From NCBI GenBank assembly GCA_021816775.1, contig JAKAXA010000028.1:1-42672 (forward strand): a stretch of 42,672 nt of DNA, in the 5' to 3' direction. The stretch's first letter is position 1, and the number at the start of each line of letters is the position of its first letter. This document shows, piece after piece, positions 1 through 9,405 of this stretch. The stretch comes from Pseudomonadota bacterium. Its GTDB lineage: Bacteria > Pseudomonadota > Gammaproteobacteria > Steroidobacterales > Steroidobacteraceae. Both the position numbers and the translations under genes were made by a program. The notes under the pieces are model-generated. The model did no database searches. It saw only the letters and a program-made list of their open reading frames with translations, and was not told the DNA's origin.

Positions 1-3
1 AAA

Positions 4-33
4 AGCCCCCGATCTCAGCCCCGGGAAGGGGCT
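4..33 (-). terminator. possible terminator downstream of prfC
   Basis: Read on the minus strand, AGCCCC (33-28) can pair either with GGGGCT (22-17) or with the later GGGGCT (9-4), which runs directly into TTT at the window edge. The second pairing gives a GC stem followed by a short T-run, about 110 bases after the prfC stop codon. The T-run is cut by the window edge. No gene is seen between here and prfC, so bases 1-146 otherwise look empty. Confidence 0.35.
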
Positions 34-146
34 ACGTCCGGAGGTCTGAATTTCCTCGAACGGCCGTGCCGGCATGGCCGCCGTTCGGGCGTCGGGTCGG
101 GGTCTGCCGGGCGGCCTGCGCCATGCGCACGGCGGCGAGCCTCAGG

Positions 147-1733
147 TCAGATCGCGTGTTCGCGGGTCTCGCGGAAGGTGATGGCGGGCCAGCGCTCGAG
201 TGTCAGTTCCAGATTGACGCGCGAGGGCGCCAGGTAGACCGGCGCGCCGCTGTGATCGAGCGCCAGATGCTCGTGGGCGCGCGCGCGGAACTCCTCGAGC
301 TTGCGCGCATCGTCACTGCCGACCCAACGCGCCGTGTACACGTTGACCGGCTCGAACACGCAGTTGACGCCGTACTCGTCCTGCAGGCGGAAGGCGACCA
401 CCTCGAACTGCAGCTGCCCGACCGCCCCGAGGATCAGGTCATTGTTGCGCAGCGGCTTGAACAGCTGCGTCGCCCCCTCCTCGCACAGCTGCGCAAGCCC
501 CTTCTGCAGCGCCTTCATCTTCAGAGGATCCTTCAGCACCGCGCGGCGGAAAATCTCCGGGGCGAAGTTCGGGATGCCGGTGAACGCCAGCCGCTCACCC
601 TCGGTGAAGGTGTCGCCGATGTTGATGGTGCCGTGGTTGTGCAGGCCGATGATGTCGCCGGCGAAGGCCTCCTCGGCATGTTCGCGCTCGGAGGCCATGA
701 ACGTGAGCGCATCGGCGATGCGCACCTCCTTGCCGAGCCGCACGTGATAGAGGCGCATGCCGCGGCTGTAGCGCCCCGAGCACAGACGCAGAAACGCGAT
801 GCGATCGCGATGCCCCGGATCCATGTTGGCCTGGATCTTGAACACGAAGCCGCTGAGGGAGCTCTCCAGCGGCTCGACCTGCCGCTCACGCGCGCTGCGC
901 GGCAGCGGCCCCGGCGCGAAGCGCGTGAAGGCCGCGAGCAGCTCCTCGACCCCGAAGTTGTTGATCGCCGAGCCGAAGAACACGGGTGTCTGCGCGCCGG
1001 CGCGATAGGCCGCGGGGTCGAACTCGGCGGTCGCGCCGCGCACCAGCTCGACCTCCTCGCGCACCGCGGCCGCATCGGCACCGAGGAAGCGCTCGGCCGC
1101 CTCGCTCGCGAGCCCCTCGATCACCTGGTTCTCTCCGACCCGGCCGGCCTCCCCGGCCGCGTACACGTACAGCCGGTCCTCGAGCAGGTGATAGATGCCG
1201 CGCAGCGCGCGCCCCATGCCGATCGGCCAGGTCACCGGCGCGGTGCGGATGGCGAGCACCCGCTCGATCTCATCGAGCAGGTCGATCGGCGCGCGCCCGT
1301 CGCGGTCGAGCTTGTTGATGAAAGTCATGATGGGCGTGTCGCGCAGCCGGCACACCTCCATCAGCTTGATGGTGCGCTCCTCGACGCCCTTGGCGCAGTC
1401 GATGACCATCAGCGCCGAGTCCACCGCGGTGAGGGTGCGGTAGGTGTCCTCGGAGAAGTCCTCGTGGCCCGGGGTGTCGAGCAGGTTCACGACGCACTGC
1501 CCGTAGGGGAACTGCATCACCGAGGAGGTCACCGAGATGCCGCGCTGCTGCTCGAGGCGCATCCAGTCGGAAGTGGCGTGTCGGGCGGCCTTGCGGCCCT
1601 TGACGGTGCCGGCCATCTGGATCGCCCCGCCGAACAGCAGCAGCTTCTCGGTGAGGGTGGTCTTGCCCGCGTCGGGGTGCGAGATGATGGCAAACGTCCG
1701 CCGCCTGCGGACTTCGGCAGTCAGGTCAGTCAT
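147..1733 (-). CDS. prfC: peptide chain release factor 3
   Basis: Class II release factor GTPase that recycles RF1/RF2 from the ribosome after peptide release. The 528-residue length matches E. coli PrfC (529). The GTPase motifs are complete: P-loop HPDAGKTT at 19-26, DTPGH at 86-90, and NKLD at 140-143. The start [20 protein letters not shown] matches the usual N-terminus. It is the last gene of the minus-strand run pssA-udg-rimI-prfC and begins 13 bases after the rimI stop, so it is probably co-transcribed with rimI. The family assignment is firm because RF3 differs from EF-G in total length and in the N-terminal sequence; operon membership is inferred from spacing. Confidence 0.97.
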   Translation of the reverse strand: MTDLTAEVRRRRTFAIISHPDAGKTTLTEKLLLFGGAIQMAGTVKGRKAARHATSDWMRLEQQRGISVTSSVMQFPYGQCVVNLLDTPGHEDFSEDTYRTLTAVDSALMVIDCAKGVEERTIKLMEVCRLRDTPIMTFINKLDRDGRAPIDLLDEIERVLAIRTAPVTWPIGMGRALRGIYHLLEDRLYVYAAGEAGRVGENQVIEGLASEAAERFLGADAAAVREEVELVRGATAEFDPAAYRAGAQTPVFFGSAINNFGVEELLAAFTRFAPGPLPRSARERQVEPLESSLSGFVFKIQANMDPGHRDRIAFLRLCSGRYSRGMRLYHVRLGKEVRIADALTFMASEREHAEEAFAGDIIGLHNHGTINIGDTFTEGERLAFTGIPNFAPEIFRRAVLKDPLKMKALQKGLAQLCEEGATQLFKPLRNNDLILGAVGQLQFEVVAFRLQDEYGVNCVFEPVNVYTARWVGSDDARKLEEFRARAHEHLALDHSGAPVYLAPSRVNLELTLERWPAITFRETREHAI

Positions 1734-1746
1734 GGATTCGGTGCAG

Positions 1747-2247
1747 TCAGGTTTCAGCGGCGCGGCGCGCGCCCAGGGATAGCCTCAGCACACAGGCGTC
1801 TTCGCGGCCGTTGACCGCCTGGTAATAGCCGCGGCGCATGCCGATCTGCTGGAAGCCGACCGTCCGGTACAGCGCGAGTGCCGCGGTGTTCGAAGGGCGC
1901 ACCTCGAGGAACGCATCGATCATGCCCGCGGCAGCGCCCTGTTCGAGCAGATGCTCGAGCATCCGCCGGCCGAGTCCGCGGCCACGCTCGCTTTCGGCGA
2001 TGCACAGGTTGAGCACGTGCATCTCGCCCGCGCCCATGCTCATCACGCCGTAGCCGGCAATCCGTGCACCGACGGTGAGCACACGGCACACATAGCCGAC
2101 CCGCAGGCAGTCGCGAAAGATGCCGGCGCTCCACGGGAACGCGTAGGCGGAGCGCTCGATCGCGAACACCTCGGCGACGTCCCCTGTGCACATGGGACGG
2201 ATCGCCGCCGGCGGCATCTGTGGGAGCAGTTCAGGGGCGGTGGCCAT
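1747..2247 (-). CDS. rimI: ribosomal protein S18-alanine N-acetyltransferase
   Basis: GNAT-fold acetyltransferase, 166 residues from the chosen ATG, close to E. coli RimI (148). The acetyl-CoA loop RGRGLG and the typical RimI sequences [13 protein letters not shown] and LEVRPSN..A..LY..VGF are visible. In E. coli RimI acetylates the N-terminal Ala of ribosomal protein S18. The ATG at 2247 overlaps the 3' end of udg by 17 bases, which suggests translational coupling. A longer in-frame start at 2277 would add an Arg-rich stretch that does not resemble the family, and a shorter one lies just before MPPAAIRP. The neighbourhood of a family 4 uracil-DNA glycosylase is common for rimI in proteobacteria. 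Confidence 0.88.
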   Translation of the reverse strand: MATAPELLPQMPPAAIRPMCTGDVAEVFAIERSAYAFPWSAGIFRDCLRVGYVCRVLTVGARIAGYGVMSMGAGEMHVLNLCIAESERGRGLGRRMLEHLLEQGAAAGMIDAFLEVRPSNTAALALYRTVGFQQIGMRRGYYQAVNGREDACVLRLSLGARRAAET

Positions 2248-3004
2248 CGTTCGCTTCGGGGTTCGCCGTGCGCGCAAAGACGCTACGGGCGAATTTTAAA
2301 TCTTCCCATGCCTTGCGCTTGTCCGCGGGGGAGCGCAGCAGATACGCGGGATGATACGTCACCACGAGCGGCACGTTGCGCTCCCCGAAGCGGTGCACTT
2401 GGCCGCGCAGCCGCCCGAGCGGCGCATCGGTCTGCAGCAGGTTCTGCGCCGCGATCCGCCCGACCGCCAGCAGCAGCCGCGGGCGCACCAGGGCGATCTG
2501 GCGGTGCAGGTACGGCAGGCACGCGGCGACCTCCTCGGGCCGCGGATCGCGGTTACCCGGCGGGCGGCTCTTGAGGATATTGGCGATATAGACGTTCGTC
2601 TCGCGGGACAGGCCGAGCGCGCGCAGCATCGCATCGAGCAGCTGGCCCGCGCGCCCGACGAAGGGCTCGCCGCGGCGGTCCTCTTCGGCTCCCGGGGCCT
2701 CCCCGATCACCATCCATTCGGCGTGCGGGTTGCCCACGCCGATGACCGCCTGGGTGCGGGTCTCATGCAGCGCGCAGCGGGTGCAGGCCCGCACTTCCTC
2801 GCGCAGCCGCTCCCAGGCCGGCGCATCAGCGTCAATCGCAGCCTCCCGGGAAAGGGCCCCGGGCGGTGCCGGGCCGGCGGGCACCGGGGGCGCTTGGGGT
2901 GCCTGCGGGAGCGGCTCGTGCGCCCGTTGCGCGCCCGCCCGCGGCACCCAGCAGTCGATGCCGAGCGCCTCCAGGTATTGGGCGCGCCGCGTCGCGGCGC
3001 TCAT
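2231..3004 (-). CDS. uracil-DNA glycosylase, family 4 (Fe-S)
   Basis: Removes uracil from DNA as the first step of base excision repair. The 257-residue protein has a low-complexity Pro/Ala linker (about 30-55), then the catalytic core: CTRC (C74, C77), the uracil-binding GEAPGAEEDRRGEPFVG starting at 101, KSRPPGNRDP at 145-154, C162, and YHPAYLLR with H218. The start overlaps the pssA stop as ATGA (3004-3001). Family 4 enzymes normally bind a 4Fe-4S cluster through four cysteines; the third, usually in a KCRPP motif, is Ser146 here, leaving three. The extended N-terminus before the cluster is common in proteobacterial members. Sometimes annotated as phage SPO1 DNA polymerase-related protein. 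Confidence 0.92.
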   Translation of the reverse strand: MSAATRRAQYLEALGIDCWVPRAGAQRAHEPLPQAPQAPPVPAGPAPPGALSREAAIDADAPAWERLREEVRACTRCALHETRTQAVIGVGNPHAEWMVIGEAPGAEEDRRGEPFVGRAGQLLDAMLRALGLSRETNVYIANILKSRPPGNRDPRPEEVAACLPYLHRQIALVRPRLLLAVGRIAAQNLLQTDAPLGRLRGQVHRFGERNVPLVVTYHPAYLLRSPADKRKAWEDLKFARSVFARTANPEANDGHRP

Positions 3005-3819
3005 GGGGCGGGCCGCCCCCGCCGCGGCACCCGGCGGCGGCGGCGCAGGCGGCGCCACACCCACTGCAGCGGGGCCGAGGCCGCGTAGCCGCCGAAGATC
3101 AGCAGCAGGATCAGCGGCGGGTCGCTCGCGATCAGCACGAAGGCCAGCAGCACGAGCAGGAGGTAGATGAAGCGGACGGGCCCGTCGAAGTCGATCTTCT
3201 TGAAGCTGAAATAGCTGAAACGGCTGACCATGAGCCCGCCGGCGATCGCGGTCACGCTGAAGGCCACGATCAGTCCGGTCAGGCCCGGCTGGCGCCACTG
3301 GCTCGAGAGCCACACGAAGCCGGCCACCGTGGCCGCGGCCGAGGGACTGGGCAGACCCTCGAAATAGCGCTTGTCGATGCTCGCGGTGCGGACGTTGAAG
3401 CGCGCCAGGCGCAGCGCCGCGGCAGCCGCGTAGAAGAAGCACGCCAGCCAGCCGAAGCGGCCCCACGCCCGGCCGTACTCGGCGATCCGAATCACGCCCC
3501 ACTGGTAGGCGACGATCGCCGGGGCGAGGCCGAAGGACACCATGTCCGAGAGGCTGTCGTACTCCTTGCCGAAGGCGCTCTCGGTGCGGGTCAGACGGGC
3601 GATGCGCCCGTCGAGAGAGTCGAACACCATCGCAATGAACACCGCCATGCCGGCCGGCGAGAAGTGCTTGTCGATGGCGGCGACGATCGCGTAGAACCCC
3701 GAGAACAGGCTCGCGGTGGTGAGCAGGTTCGGCAACAGGTAAAAGCCCCGGCGCGGGCGGCGGACTTCATCCCGCGCCTCGGCGGACGGCTCGCTCTCGG
3801 TGCTCGGACTGTCATTCAT
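3001..3819 (-). CDS. pssA: CDP-diacylglycerol--serine O-phosphatidyltransferase
   Basis: Integral membrane enzyme that makes phosphatidylserine, the precursor of phosphatidylethanolamine. The CDP-alcohol phosphotransferase signature is complete: D67, D70, G71, R75, then G84, D88 and D92. Several hydrophobic segments follow, fitting a multi-pass inner-membrane protein of 272 residues. This is the integral-membrane PssA type, not the phospholipase-D-like E. coli type. It heads the minus-strand run and its TGA overlaps the udg ATG. The last dozen or so residues are basic and Pro-rich. The 1-kb region upstream holds no intact gene, so the promoter should lie just beyond 3819, but I see no convincing boxes. 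Confidence 0.93.
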   Translation of the reverse strand: MNDSPSTESEPSAEARDEVRRPRRGFYLLPNLLTTASLFSGFYAIVAAIDKHFSPAGMAVFIAMVFDSLDGRIARLTRTESAFGKEYDSLSDMVSFGLAPAIVAYQWGVIRIAEYGRAWGRFGWLACFFYAAAAALRLARFNVRTASIDKRYFEGLPSPSAAATVAGFVWLSSQWRQPGLTGLIVAFSVTAIAGGLMVSRFSYFSFKKIDFDGPVRFIYLLLVLLAFVLIASDPPLILLLIFGGYAASAPLQWVWRRLRRRRRVPRRGRPAP

Positions 3820-4077
3820 GGCGGTGGCGCTTCGGGGAGGATCGGTCGGGTATTTCGGGGCCGTATCTTAATCCGACACGCCGTTAAACTCCGGCATTCA
3901 CGCCCAGATATCAGGCGTCTTTGGCCACCCATGATACCTGGATGAATATATAGCCACACCGCAAAAACATGCCGCAGGCGTTCAGCCTGTCCGCAGAATG
4001 AGTGCGAGCGCAGCCGGCGGCGCGCGTGCGGGACAGGCACGTGCGCCGGCTTTGCGCTCGAGCGCGCGAGGTCAACA

Positions 4078-4443
4078 TTCCTCTGGAACGACGACCCGCA
4101 GAGCGGCCTGAAGGTCCTCGAGCGCGAGAGTCGGTTTCCCTCGGCAGAGGATCTGCATGAGTTCACCGCTCTCGCCACGCAGGCCGGTCTTGAGCTGCAC
4201 TCCCGGACGGCGCGGGCGGTGAACGAAGAGTATGTGCTGCGCCGGCTGCCGTTGCGCCGGCGCGAGCTCCGCTGGCGGGTCTCGGATCGAGCGCGCTCGA
4301 ACGACAGCCTGAGATGCGTCCCCTTCACGGCGGTCGCGATCCAATGCCGCACCCACGGTGTCGTGCGCTTCATGGGCCGGCACATCCGGCTGCGCGATCG
4401 CCGGGATCTCGCCAGGTACCGCATCCGCTGCGGCTCTTGCTGA
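4078..4443 (+). pseudogene. coding-like fragment lacking a start, function unknown
   Basis: The plus-strand frame 4078-4443 translates to about 121 residues ending at TGA. It has strongly GC-rich third codon positions and a plausible residue mix early on (LWNDDPQSGLKVLERESRFP). There is no ATG, GTG or TTG in frame before 4219, because the frame upstream back to the stop at 3943 has none. A second frame starting with ATG at 3998 (MSASAAGGARAGQARAPALR) has similar character and stops near 4100, so one frameshift near 4070 could join them into a gene of roughly 150 residues. The product is not recognised. It could be a decayed gene or chance bias in GC-rich DNA. Confidence 0.3.
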
Positions 4444-4815
4444 GATGCCCGCGGCCGGTGGCATCTGAAGGCGCCCGTGAGAGTGAAGCGGGAGTAAGCC
4501 TCCCGACAGGCCCCGTCTGATGCGATCGGGATCGACCTCGGTATCAGTGCCATCCGGCAAGCGCGGTGTTCCTCGAGGTCGAGGAAGCCGGATCGAGCCA
4601 GACCGTTCGCCGCTGTCCCCGCCGCACGGGCCCGAAGGGCCTGGAGGGTCTCGGCGTGAGAGCGTGGCTGTGCTGAGGATGCGCAGCGCTCCGCGTCGCG
4701 GTCGTGGAGCGCGGCGCGGCTGATCCTCGCGGCCGGACGCCGCCGTCTTGCAGCAGGATTCCTCGCCCTGCCCGCGAACGCGGCGGCTTCACGAGCCGAG
4801 GGCGAGGAGAACGTC

Positions 4816-4841
4816 AACAGCTGCAGCCCAGCTGTTATGAT
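4816..4841 (+). promoter_or_regulatory. proS promoter with overlapping inverted repeat
   Basis: A perfect 8-bp inverted repeat, AACAGCTG (4816-4823) and CAGCTGTT (4829-4836) with a 5-base loop, abuts TATGAT (4836-4841), a near-consensus -10 box. A start of transcription near 4848 would leave a leader of about 24 bases before the proS ATG. The expected -35 position (about 4813-4818) is poor, which could mean an activator is needed or that this is not the promoter. The repeat lies where a repressor or activator could bind; no factor is recognised. Confidence 0.4.
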
Positions 4842-4871
4842 GCGCGCTCCCCTTTGGCCAAGATGCGCGTC

Positions 4872-6584
4872 ATGAGGCTCTCGCAGTACCCCATCCAGAC
4901 CACCAAGGAAACCCCCGCCGAGGCGGAAATCGTCAGCCACCAGCTGATGCTGCGCGCCGGGCTGATCCGCCGCCTCGCCTCGGGCCTGTACAGCTGGCTG
5001 CCGATGGGCCTGCGCACGCTGCGCAAGGCCGAGGACATCATCCGCGAGGAGATGAACCGCTCGGGCGCGCTCGAGCTGCTGATGCCGATGATCCAGCCGG
5101 CCGAGCTCTGGCAGGAGTCGGGCCGCTGGCGCGAGTACGGCCCGGAGCTGCTGCGCCTGAAGGATCGCCACGAGCGCGATTTCGTCATCGGCCCCACCCA
5201 CGAGGAGGTGATCACGGACATCGCGCGGCGCGAGCTGAAGAGCTACCGCCAGCTGCCGGTCAACTTCTACCAGATCCAGACGAAGTTCCGCGACGAGATC
5301 CGCCCGCGCTTCGGCGTGATGCGCGCGCGCGAGTTCATCATGAAGGACGCCTATTCGTTCCACGCCGATGAGGGCTCGCTCGAGGCCGGCTACCGGCTGA
5401 TGCACGAGACTTACACGCGCATCTTCACGCGCATGGGGCTCGATTTCCGCGCCGTGCGCGCCGACTCCGGGCCGATCGGGGGCGATGTGTCGCAGGAGTT
5501 TCACGTGCTGGCCTCCTCGGGCGAGGACGCCATCGTGTTCTCCGACGCGGACGGCTATGCCGCCAACATCGAGGCGGCCGAGGCGCTGCCTCCCCCGGCG
5601 GGCCGTCCCGCCCCGGGCGCCGCTCTGGCCAAGGTGGCCACGCCCGGCGCCAAGACCATCGAGGCGATCTCACGGCTGCTGAAGGTCGAGCCCGCCCGCT
5701 GCCTGAAGACGCTGCTCGTCGAGGGCGAGGGGGACGAGGCGGTCGTCGCGCTCGTGATCCGCGGCGATCACGAGCTCAATGCCGCCAAGGCGCAGCGCCT
5801 GGCGGGCGTGGCGAGCCCCCTGCGCATGGCCGCCGCCGCCCGCATCGAGCGGGCCACGGGCACCGAGGCCGGCTTCCTCGGCCCGGTGGGCCTGAAGTGC
5901 CGCCTCTACGCCGATCACAGCGCGCTCGCGGTCGCGGATTTCGTCTGCGGCGCCAACGAGAAGGACATGCACCTGACGGGCGTGAACTGGGACCGCGACG
6001 TGCAGGGCTACGTCGCGGCCGATATCCGCAATGTCGTCGAGGGCGATGCCAGCCCGAGCGGCGCCGGACGGCTCAAGCTCGCCCGCGGCATCGAAGTCGG
6101 GCACATCTTCCAGCTCGGCCGCAAGTACAGCCAGGCCATGAAGGCGCTCGTGCTGGATGAGGCCGGCCAGGAAGTGACCGTCCTGATGGGCTGCTATGGC
6201 ATCGGCGTGACGCGCGTCGTAGCGGCGGCCATCGAACAGAATCACGATGAGCGCGGCATCATCTGGCCGGAGCCGCTCGCGCCCTTCCAGGTGGTGCTGG
6301 TGAGCCTCGGGGCGCACAAGGCGGCCGCGGTGCGCGAGACCGCCGAGCGGCTCTATGCCGAGCTCACGGCCGCGGGCGTCGAGGTGCTCTTTGACGACCG
6401 CGACGCGCGCCCCGGGGTGAAGTTCGCCGATGCGGAGCTGCTGGGCATCCCGCACCGGCTGGTGGTGGCCGAACGCGGGCTCGCGGCCGGCCGCCTGGAG
6501 TACCGGCATCGACGCGACACCGAAAGCGTGGAGTTCCCCGCCGATGAGGCGCTTGCGTTCCTGCGCGCGCGACTGGGCCGTTAA
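4872..6584 (+). CDS. proS: prolyl-tRNA synthetase (bacterial type)
   Basis: Class II aminoacyl-tRNA synthetase charging tRNA-Pro. From the ATG at 4872 the protein is 570 residues, against 572 in E. coli. The class II motifs are seen as [21 protein letters not shown] (motif 2) and [10 protein letters not shown] near the C-terminal third (motif 3), with GPTHEE in the TXE loop. The editing (INS/YbaK-like) domain lies between them, including [26 protein letters not shown]. An in-frame ATG nine bases earlier (4863) is possible; I chose 4872 because MRLSQYPIQ aligns with the E. coli start MRTSQYLL. The last 41 bases overlap the next gene. Confidence 0.96.
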   Translation: MRLSQYPIQTTKETPAEAEIVSHQLMLRAGLIRRLASGLYSWLPMGLRTLRKAEDIIREEMNRSGALELLMPMIQPAELWQESGRWREYGPELLRLKDRHERDFVIGPTHEEVITDIARRELKSYRQLPVNFYQIQTKFRDEIRPRFGVMRAREFIMKDAYSFHADEGSLEAGYRLMHETYTRIFTRMGLDFRAVRADSGPIGGDVSQEFHVLASSGEDAIVFSDADGYAANIEAAEALPPPAGRPAPGAALAKVATPGAKTIEAISRLLKVEPARCLKTLLVEGEGDEAVVALVIRGDHELNAAKAQRLAGVASPLRMAAAARIERATGTEAGFLGPVGLKCRLYADHSALAVADFVCGANEKDMHLTGVNWDRDVQGYVAADIRNVVEGDASPSGAGRLKLARGIEVGHIFQLGRKYSQAMKALVLDEAGQEVTVLMGCYGIGVTRVVAAAIEQNHDERGIIWPEPLAPFQVVLVSLGAHKAAAVRETAERLYAELTAAGVEVLFDDRDARPGVKFADAELLGIPHRLVVAERGLAAGRLEYRHRRDTESVEFPADEALAFLRARLGR

Positions 6585-7203
6585 GGCCGCGCCGGGACTC
6601 ATCGCCGCGCTCGCCCTCGCGCTCGGCGCGCACGCCGAGGCCGCCGGACAGCGCGATCCGGCGCTGCGGCCGATCGTGCAGCACGCCATCGTGCGCGCCC
6701 AGTGCTTCCCCGACCGCTACGACGCGGCGGTCTGGTACACCCTGATGGAGCCGCGCCTCGCCCGCTACGTGCACAACGCGGCCGAGCGGCTGAGCATCCT
6801 CAAGCAGGTCTACTGCGTGACCCATCAGCAAGGCGCGGCGAAGGTGCCCCCGGGGCTGGTGCTCGCGGTGATGCAGGTGGAGAGCGACTTCAATCGCTGG
6901 GCGGTCTCCGCGAGCGGCGCGGTCGGCCTGATGCAGGTGATGCCGTACTGGCCGGAGCGGCTCGGCATGAAGGGTTATCGCCTGGTGCACGTCGCGGCCA
7001 ACATCCGCATGGGCTGTGCGATCCTGCGCTATTACCTCGAGCTCACCCACGATGACGTGCGTCTCGCGCTCGAGGAATACAACGGCAGCGTCGGGCGGCA
7101 CTTCTACCCCGACCGGGTGCTCACCGCGTGGGAGAGCTGGAGCGGCGCCGATAACCTCGGCTTCCCGGTGCACGCGCACGCAGCCGGCCGCGCGCCGCGT
7201 TAG
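6544..7203 (+). CDS. lytic transglycosylase, SLT domain
   Basis: Periplasmic murein-cleaving enzyme of the SLT/GH23 type, 219 residues. The ATG at 6544 lies inside proS and gives a clear signal peptide: basic [14 protein letters not shown] followed by a hydrophobic segment and a likely cleavage after AHAEA near 30-33. The catalytic region is [16 protein letters not shown] with Glu113, then [11 protein letters not shown] and later [15 protein letters not shown] and [13 protein letters not shown]. The 41-base overlap with proS suggests translational coupling. Its stop overlaps the stop of the convergent acyP gene. The catalytic domain is unambiguous; which peptidoglycan process it serves (turnover, secretion or septal splitting) is not visible. 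Confidence 0.9.
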   Translation: MRRLRSCARDWAVKAAPGLIAALALALGAHAEAAGQRDPALRPIVQHAIVRAQCFPDRYDAAVWYTLMEPRLARYVHNAAERLSILKQVYCVTHQQGAAKVPPGLVLAVMQVESDFNRWAVSASGAVGLMQVMPYWPERLGMKGYRLVHVAANIRMGCAILRYYLELTHDDVRLALEEYNGSVGRHFYPDRVLTAWESWSGADNLGFPVHAHAAGRAPR

Positions 7204-7478
7204 GCGGTGCGAAACGTCTCCGGGAGACGCTCGGCGTGCTCCGGCGCATCGCTGACATCGACCGCATCGACCCGGCTCGCCGCCGAGCCCTCCCACAGCC
7301 ACTCGATGAACTTGCGCACCGCGGCGGCCTCGCCGCACGCGAGCACCTCCACCCGGCCGTCGGGCAGGTTGACGGCGTGGCCGCGCACGCCGAGCTCGCG
7401 CGCACGGCGCTGGCAGGTGGCCCGGTAGAAGACGCCCTGGACGCGACCGGACACCAGACACTTCTTGCACACCATCAA
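7200..7478 (-). CDS. acyP: acylphosphatase
   Basis: Small cytosolic enzyme hydrolysing acyl phosphates, 92 residues as expected. The signature CLVSGRVQGVFYRATCQRRA contains the phosphate-binding loop with the catalytic Arg in VFYR, and the catalytic Asn is in HAVNLPDGRVEV. The stop codon (7202-7200) overlaps the stop of the convergent transglycosylase by four bases, so no room exists for a terminator between them. It is divergent from the WrbA-like gene with a 43-base gap. The start MMVCKKCL has two adjacent Met codons; either could be used. Confidence 0.94.
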   Translation of the reverse strand: MMVCKKCLVSGRVQGVFYRATCQRRARELGVRGHAVNLPDGRVEVLACGEAAAVRKFIEWLWEGSAASRVDAVDVSDAPEHAERLPETFRTA

Positions 7479-7506
7479 ATCAATATACCCTAAGCGAACT
7501 TTTTGA

Positions 7507-8145
<639 letters not shown>

Positions 8146-8153
<8 letters not shown>

Positions 8154-8847
8154 GCCCGCTGCGCGCCAACACCTCGCGGATGAACGGCACCGTCAGACGA
8201 CGCTGCGCCGCGAGCGCCGCCTCATCGAGCGTGTCGAGCAGCTCGTAGAGCCGGCGCATGTCGCGGGGAAAGCGGCGCTGCAGCCAACGTGAGGTATCGT
8301 CCGGCAGCTCCAGCCCCCGCAGCCGCGCCCGCAGCCGCAGCGCCTCCTGCTGTTCGGCCTCATCGAGGGCGCGCAGCTGAAAGACCGCCGCGGCGGCGCA
8401 GCGTGAACCGAGGTCCGCGAGCGCCCACTCGATGAGGGCCGGCGGGCTCTGCGCGGCCAGCAGCAGCGCCATGCCGCGCTCGGCGGCTTCGCGCACGAGC
8501 GTGAAGAGCGAGCGCTCCCACTCGATGCGCCCGAGCACCGCGTCAAGATCATCGAGCGCGAGACACTCCAGCTGCGGCAATCCGTCGAGCACCTCGACGC
8601 CGAGGGGCTCGAGCTGCCCGAGCGGCAGGTAGCCGGCGCGGCGCACCCCGCCCGCGGCGGCGCAGATCGCCTGCAGCAGATGCGTCTTGCCGGTGCCGCC
8701 GGGCCCGCAGAACCAGGTGAGGCCCGGCTCGCCGGCCGCGGCGCGCCGCGCATGCGCGAGCGCCTCGCCGTTGCGCGCCGGCAGAAAGCTCTCGAACACG
8801 GCCCGGTCCGCGAGGCGCACGCCGAGCGGCAGCTGCTGCATCGCCAT
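8146..8847 (-). CDS. hda: DnaA regulatory inactivator Hda
   Basis: AAA+ protein that, with the DNA clamp, promotes hydrolysis of DnaA-bound ATP after initiation. The 233-residue protein begins MAMQQLPLGVRL, and QLPL is the N-terminal clamp-binding motif. The P-loop is GPGGTGKT (48-55), the Walker B region is LALDDLDAV, and the C-terminal sequence RDMRRLYELLDTLDEAALAAQRRLTVPF is typical of the family. In E. coli Hda the P-loop is less canonical (GREGAGRS). Starts at 8847 or 8841 are both in frame; 8847 follows the pgsA stop by three bases. The gene lacks a DnaA-type DNA-binding domain, which separates it from dnaA. Confidence 0.93.
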
Positions 8848-8850
8848 GAT

Positions 8851-9402
8851 TCAGGCCGCCCGCGGCGGGGCCGTCCAGGCGCGGTGCGTGAAGGTCACGA
8901 GGTAATCCAGTCCCGAGAGCACCGTGGTCGCGAACACGATGAACGCGAACGCGCGCACCTCGCCGGCAAGCGGCAGAGCGAACGCGGCGACCAGCATCAC
9001 GCCGGCCAGGTACACCAGCTGCGCCGCGGTGTTGATCTTGCTGATCAGCGTCGGCCGCCCGCGCAGCGGGCCGATCCAGGCGCGGTAGATGAGCGCCCCG
9101 AGGGCGATCATCACATCGCGCGCCACCGCCGCGGCGGTCACCCACCATGGCACGAGGCCGAGCCATGCCGACTCGACGAACACCACCACCAGCAGCAGCT
9201 TGTCGGAAGCCGGGTCCAACACCTTGCCGAGCTCGGAGACCCAGTTGAACCGCTTGGCGAGAAAGCCGTCAAGGCCGTCGGAGATCGCCGCGACCACGAA
9301 CAGCGCGAGCGCCAGCAGATAGCGCCCTTCGTGCAGTGCGCTCGCCACCGGCCAGATCAACGCCAGCCGGATCAGACAGATCAGGTTGGGGATGTGGCGC
9401 AC
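8851..9402 (-). CDS. pgsA: CDP-diacylglycerol--glycerol-3-phosphate 3-phosphatidyltransferase
   Basis: Inner-membrane enzyme making phosphatidylglycerol phosphate, the committed step to phosphatidylglycerol and cardiolipin. The 183-residue length is typical. The CDP-alcohol phosphotransferase motif is complete: SDGLDGFLAKR, then G and LDPASDK. The start codon is GTG, chosen because MRHIPNLICLIRL matches the standard N-terminus (MRxIPNxLTxxR). It lies between a DUF2066 gene (three bases upstream) and hda (three bases downstream), so the three genes very likely share a transcript. It is distinguished from the window's other member of this superfamily, pssA, by length and motif context. Confidence 0.94.
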   Translation of the reverse strand: MRHIPNLICLIRLALIWPVASALHEGRYLLALALFVVAAISDGLDGFLAKRFNWVSELGKVLDPASDKLLLVVVFVESAWLGLVPWWVTAAAVARDVMIALGALIYRAWIGPLRGRPTLISKINTAAQLVYLAGVMLVAAFALPLAGEVRAFAFIVFATTVLSGLDYLVTFTHRAWTAPPRAA

Positions 9403-9405
9403 GGC

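Larger units (their letters stand above)
3820..4862. other. long intergenic region between pssA and proS
   Basis: About 1 kb between divergent genes. The composition is a little less GC-biased than the flanking genes. The only coding-like stretch is 4078-4443 on the plus strand, listed separately. Bases 3820-3990 are relatively AT-rich (for example GAATATATAG near 3944) and should hold the pssA promoter. The stretch 4444-4800 has several short open frames with no third-position bias and no recognisable product. The proS promoter candidate lies at 4816-4841. No tRNA, CRISPR or insertion sequence was found here. Confidence 0.6.

Noticed and set aside
66-1814. Long plus-strand frame opposite prfC
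   Set aside because: Antisense shadow; the minus strand encodes complete RF3.
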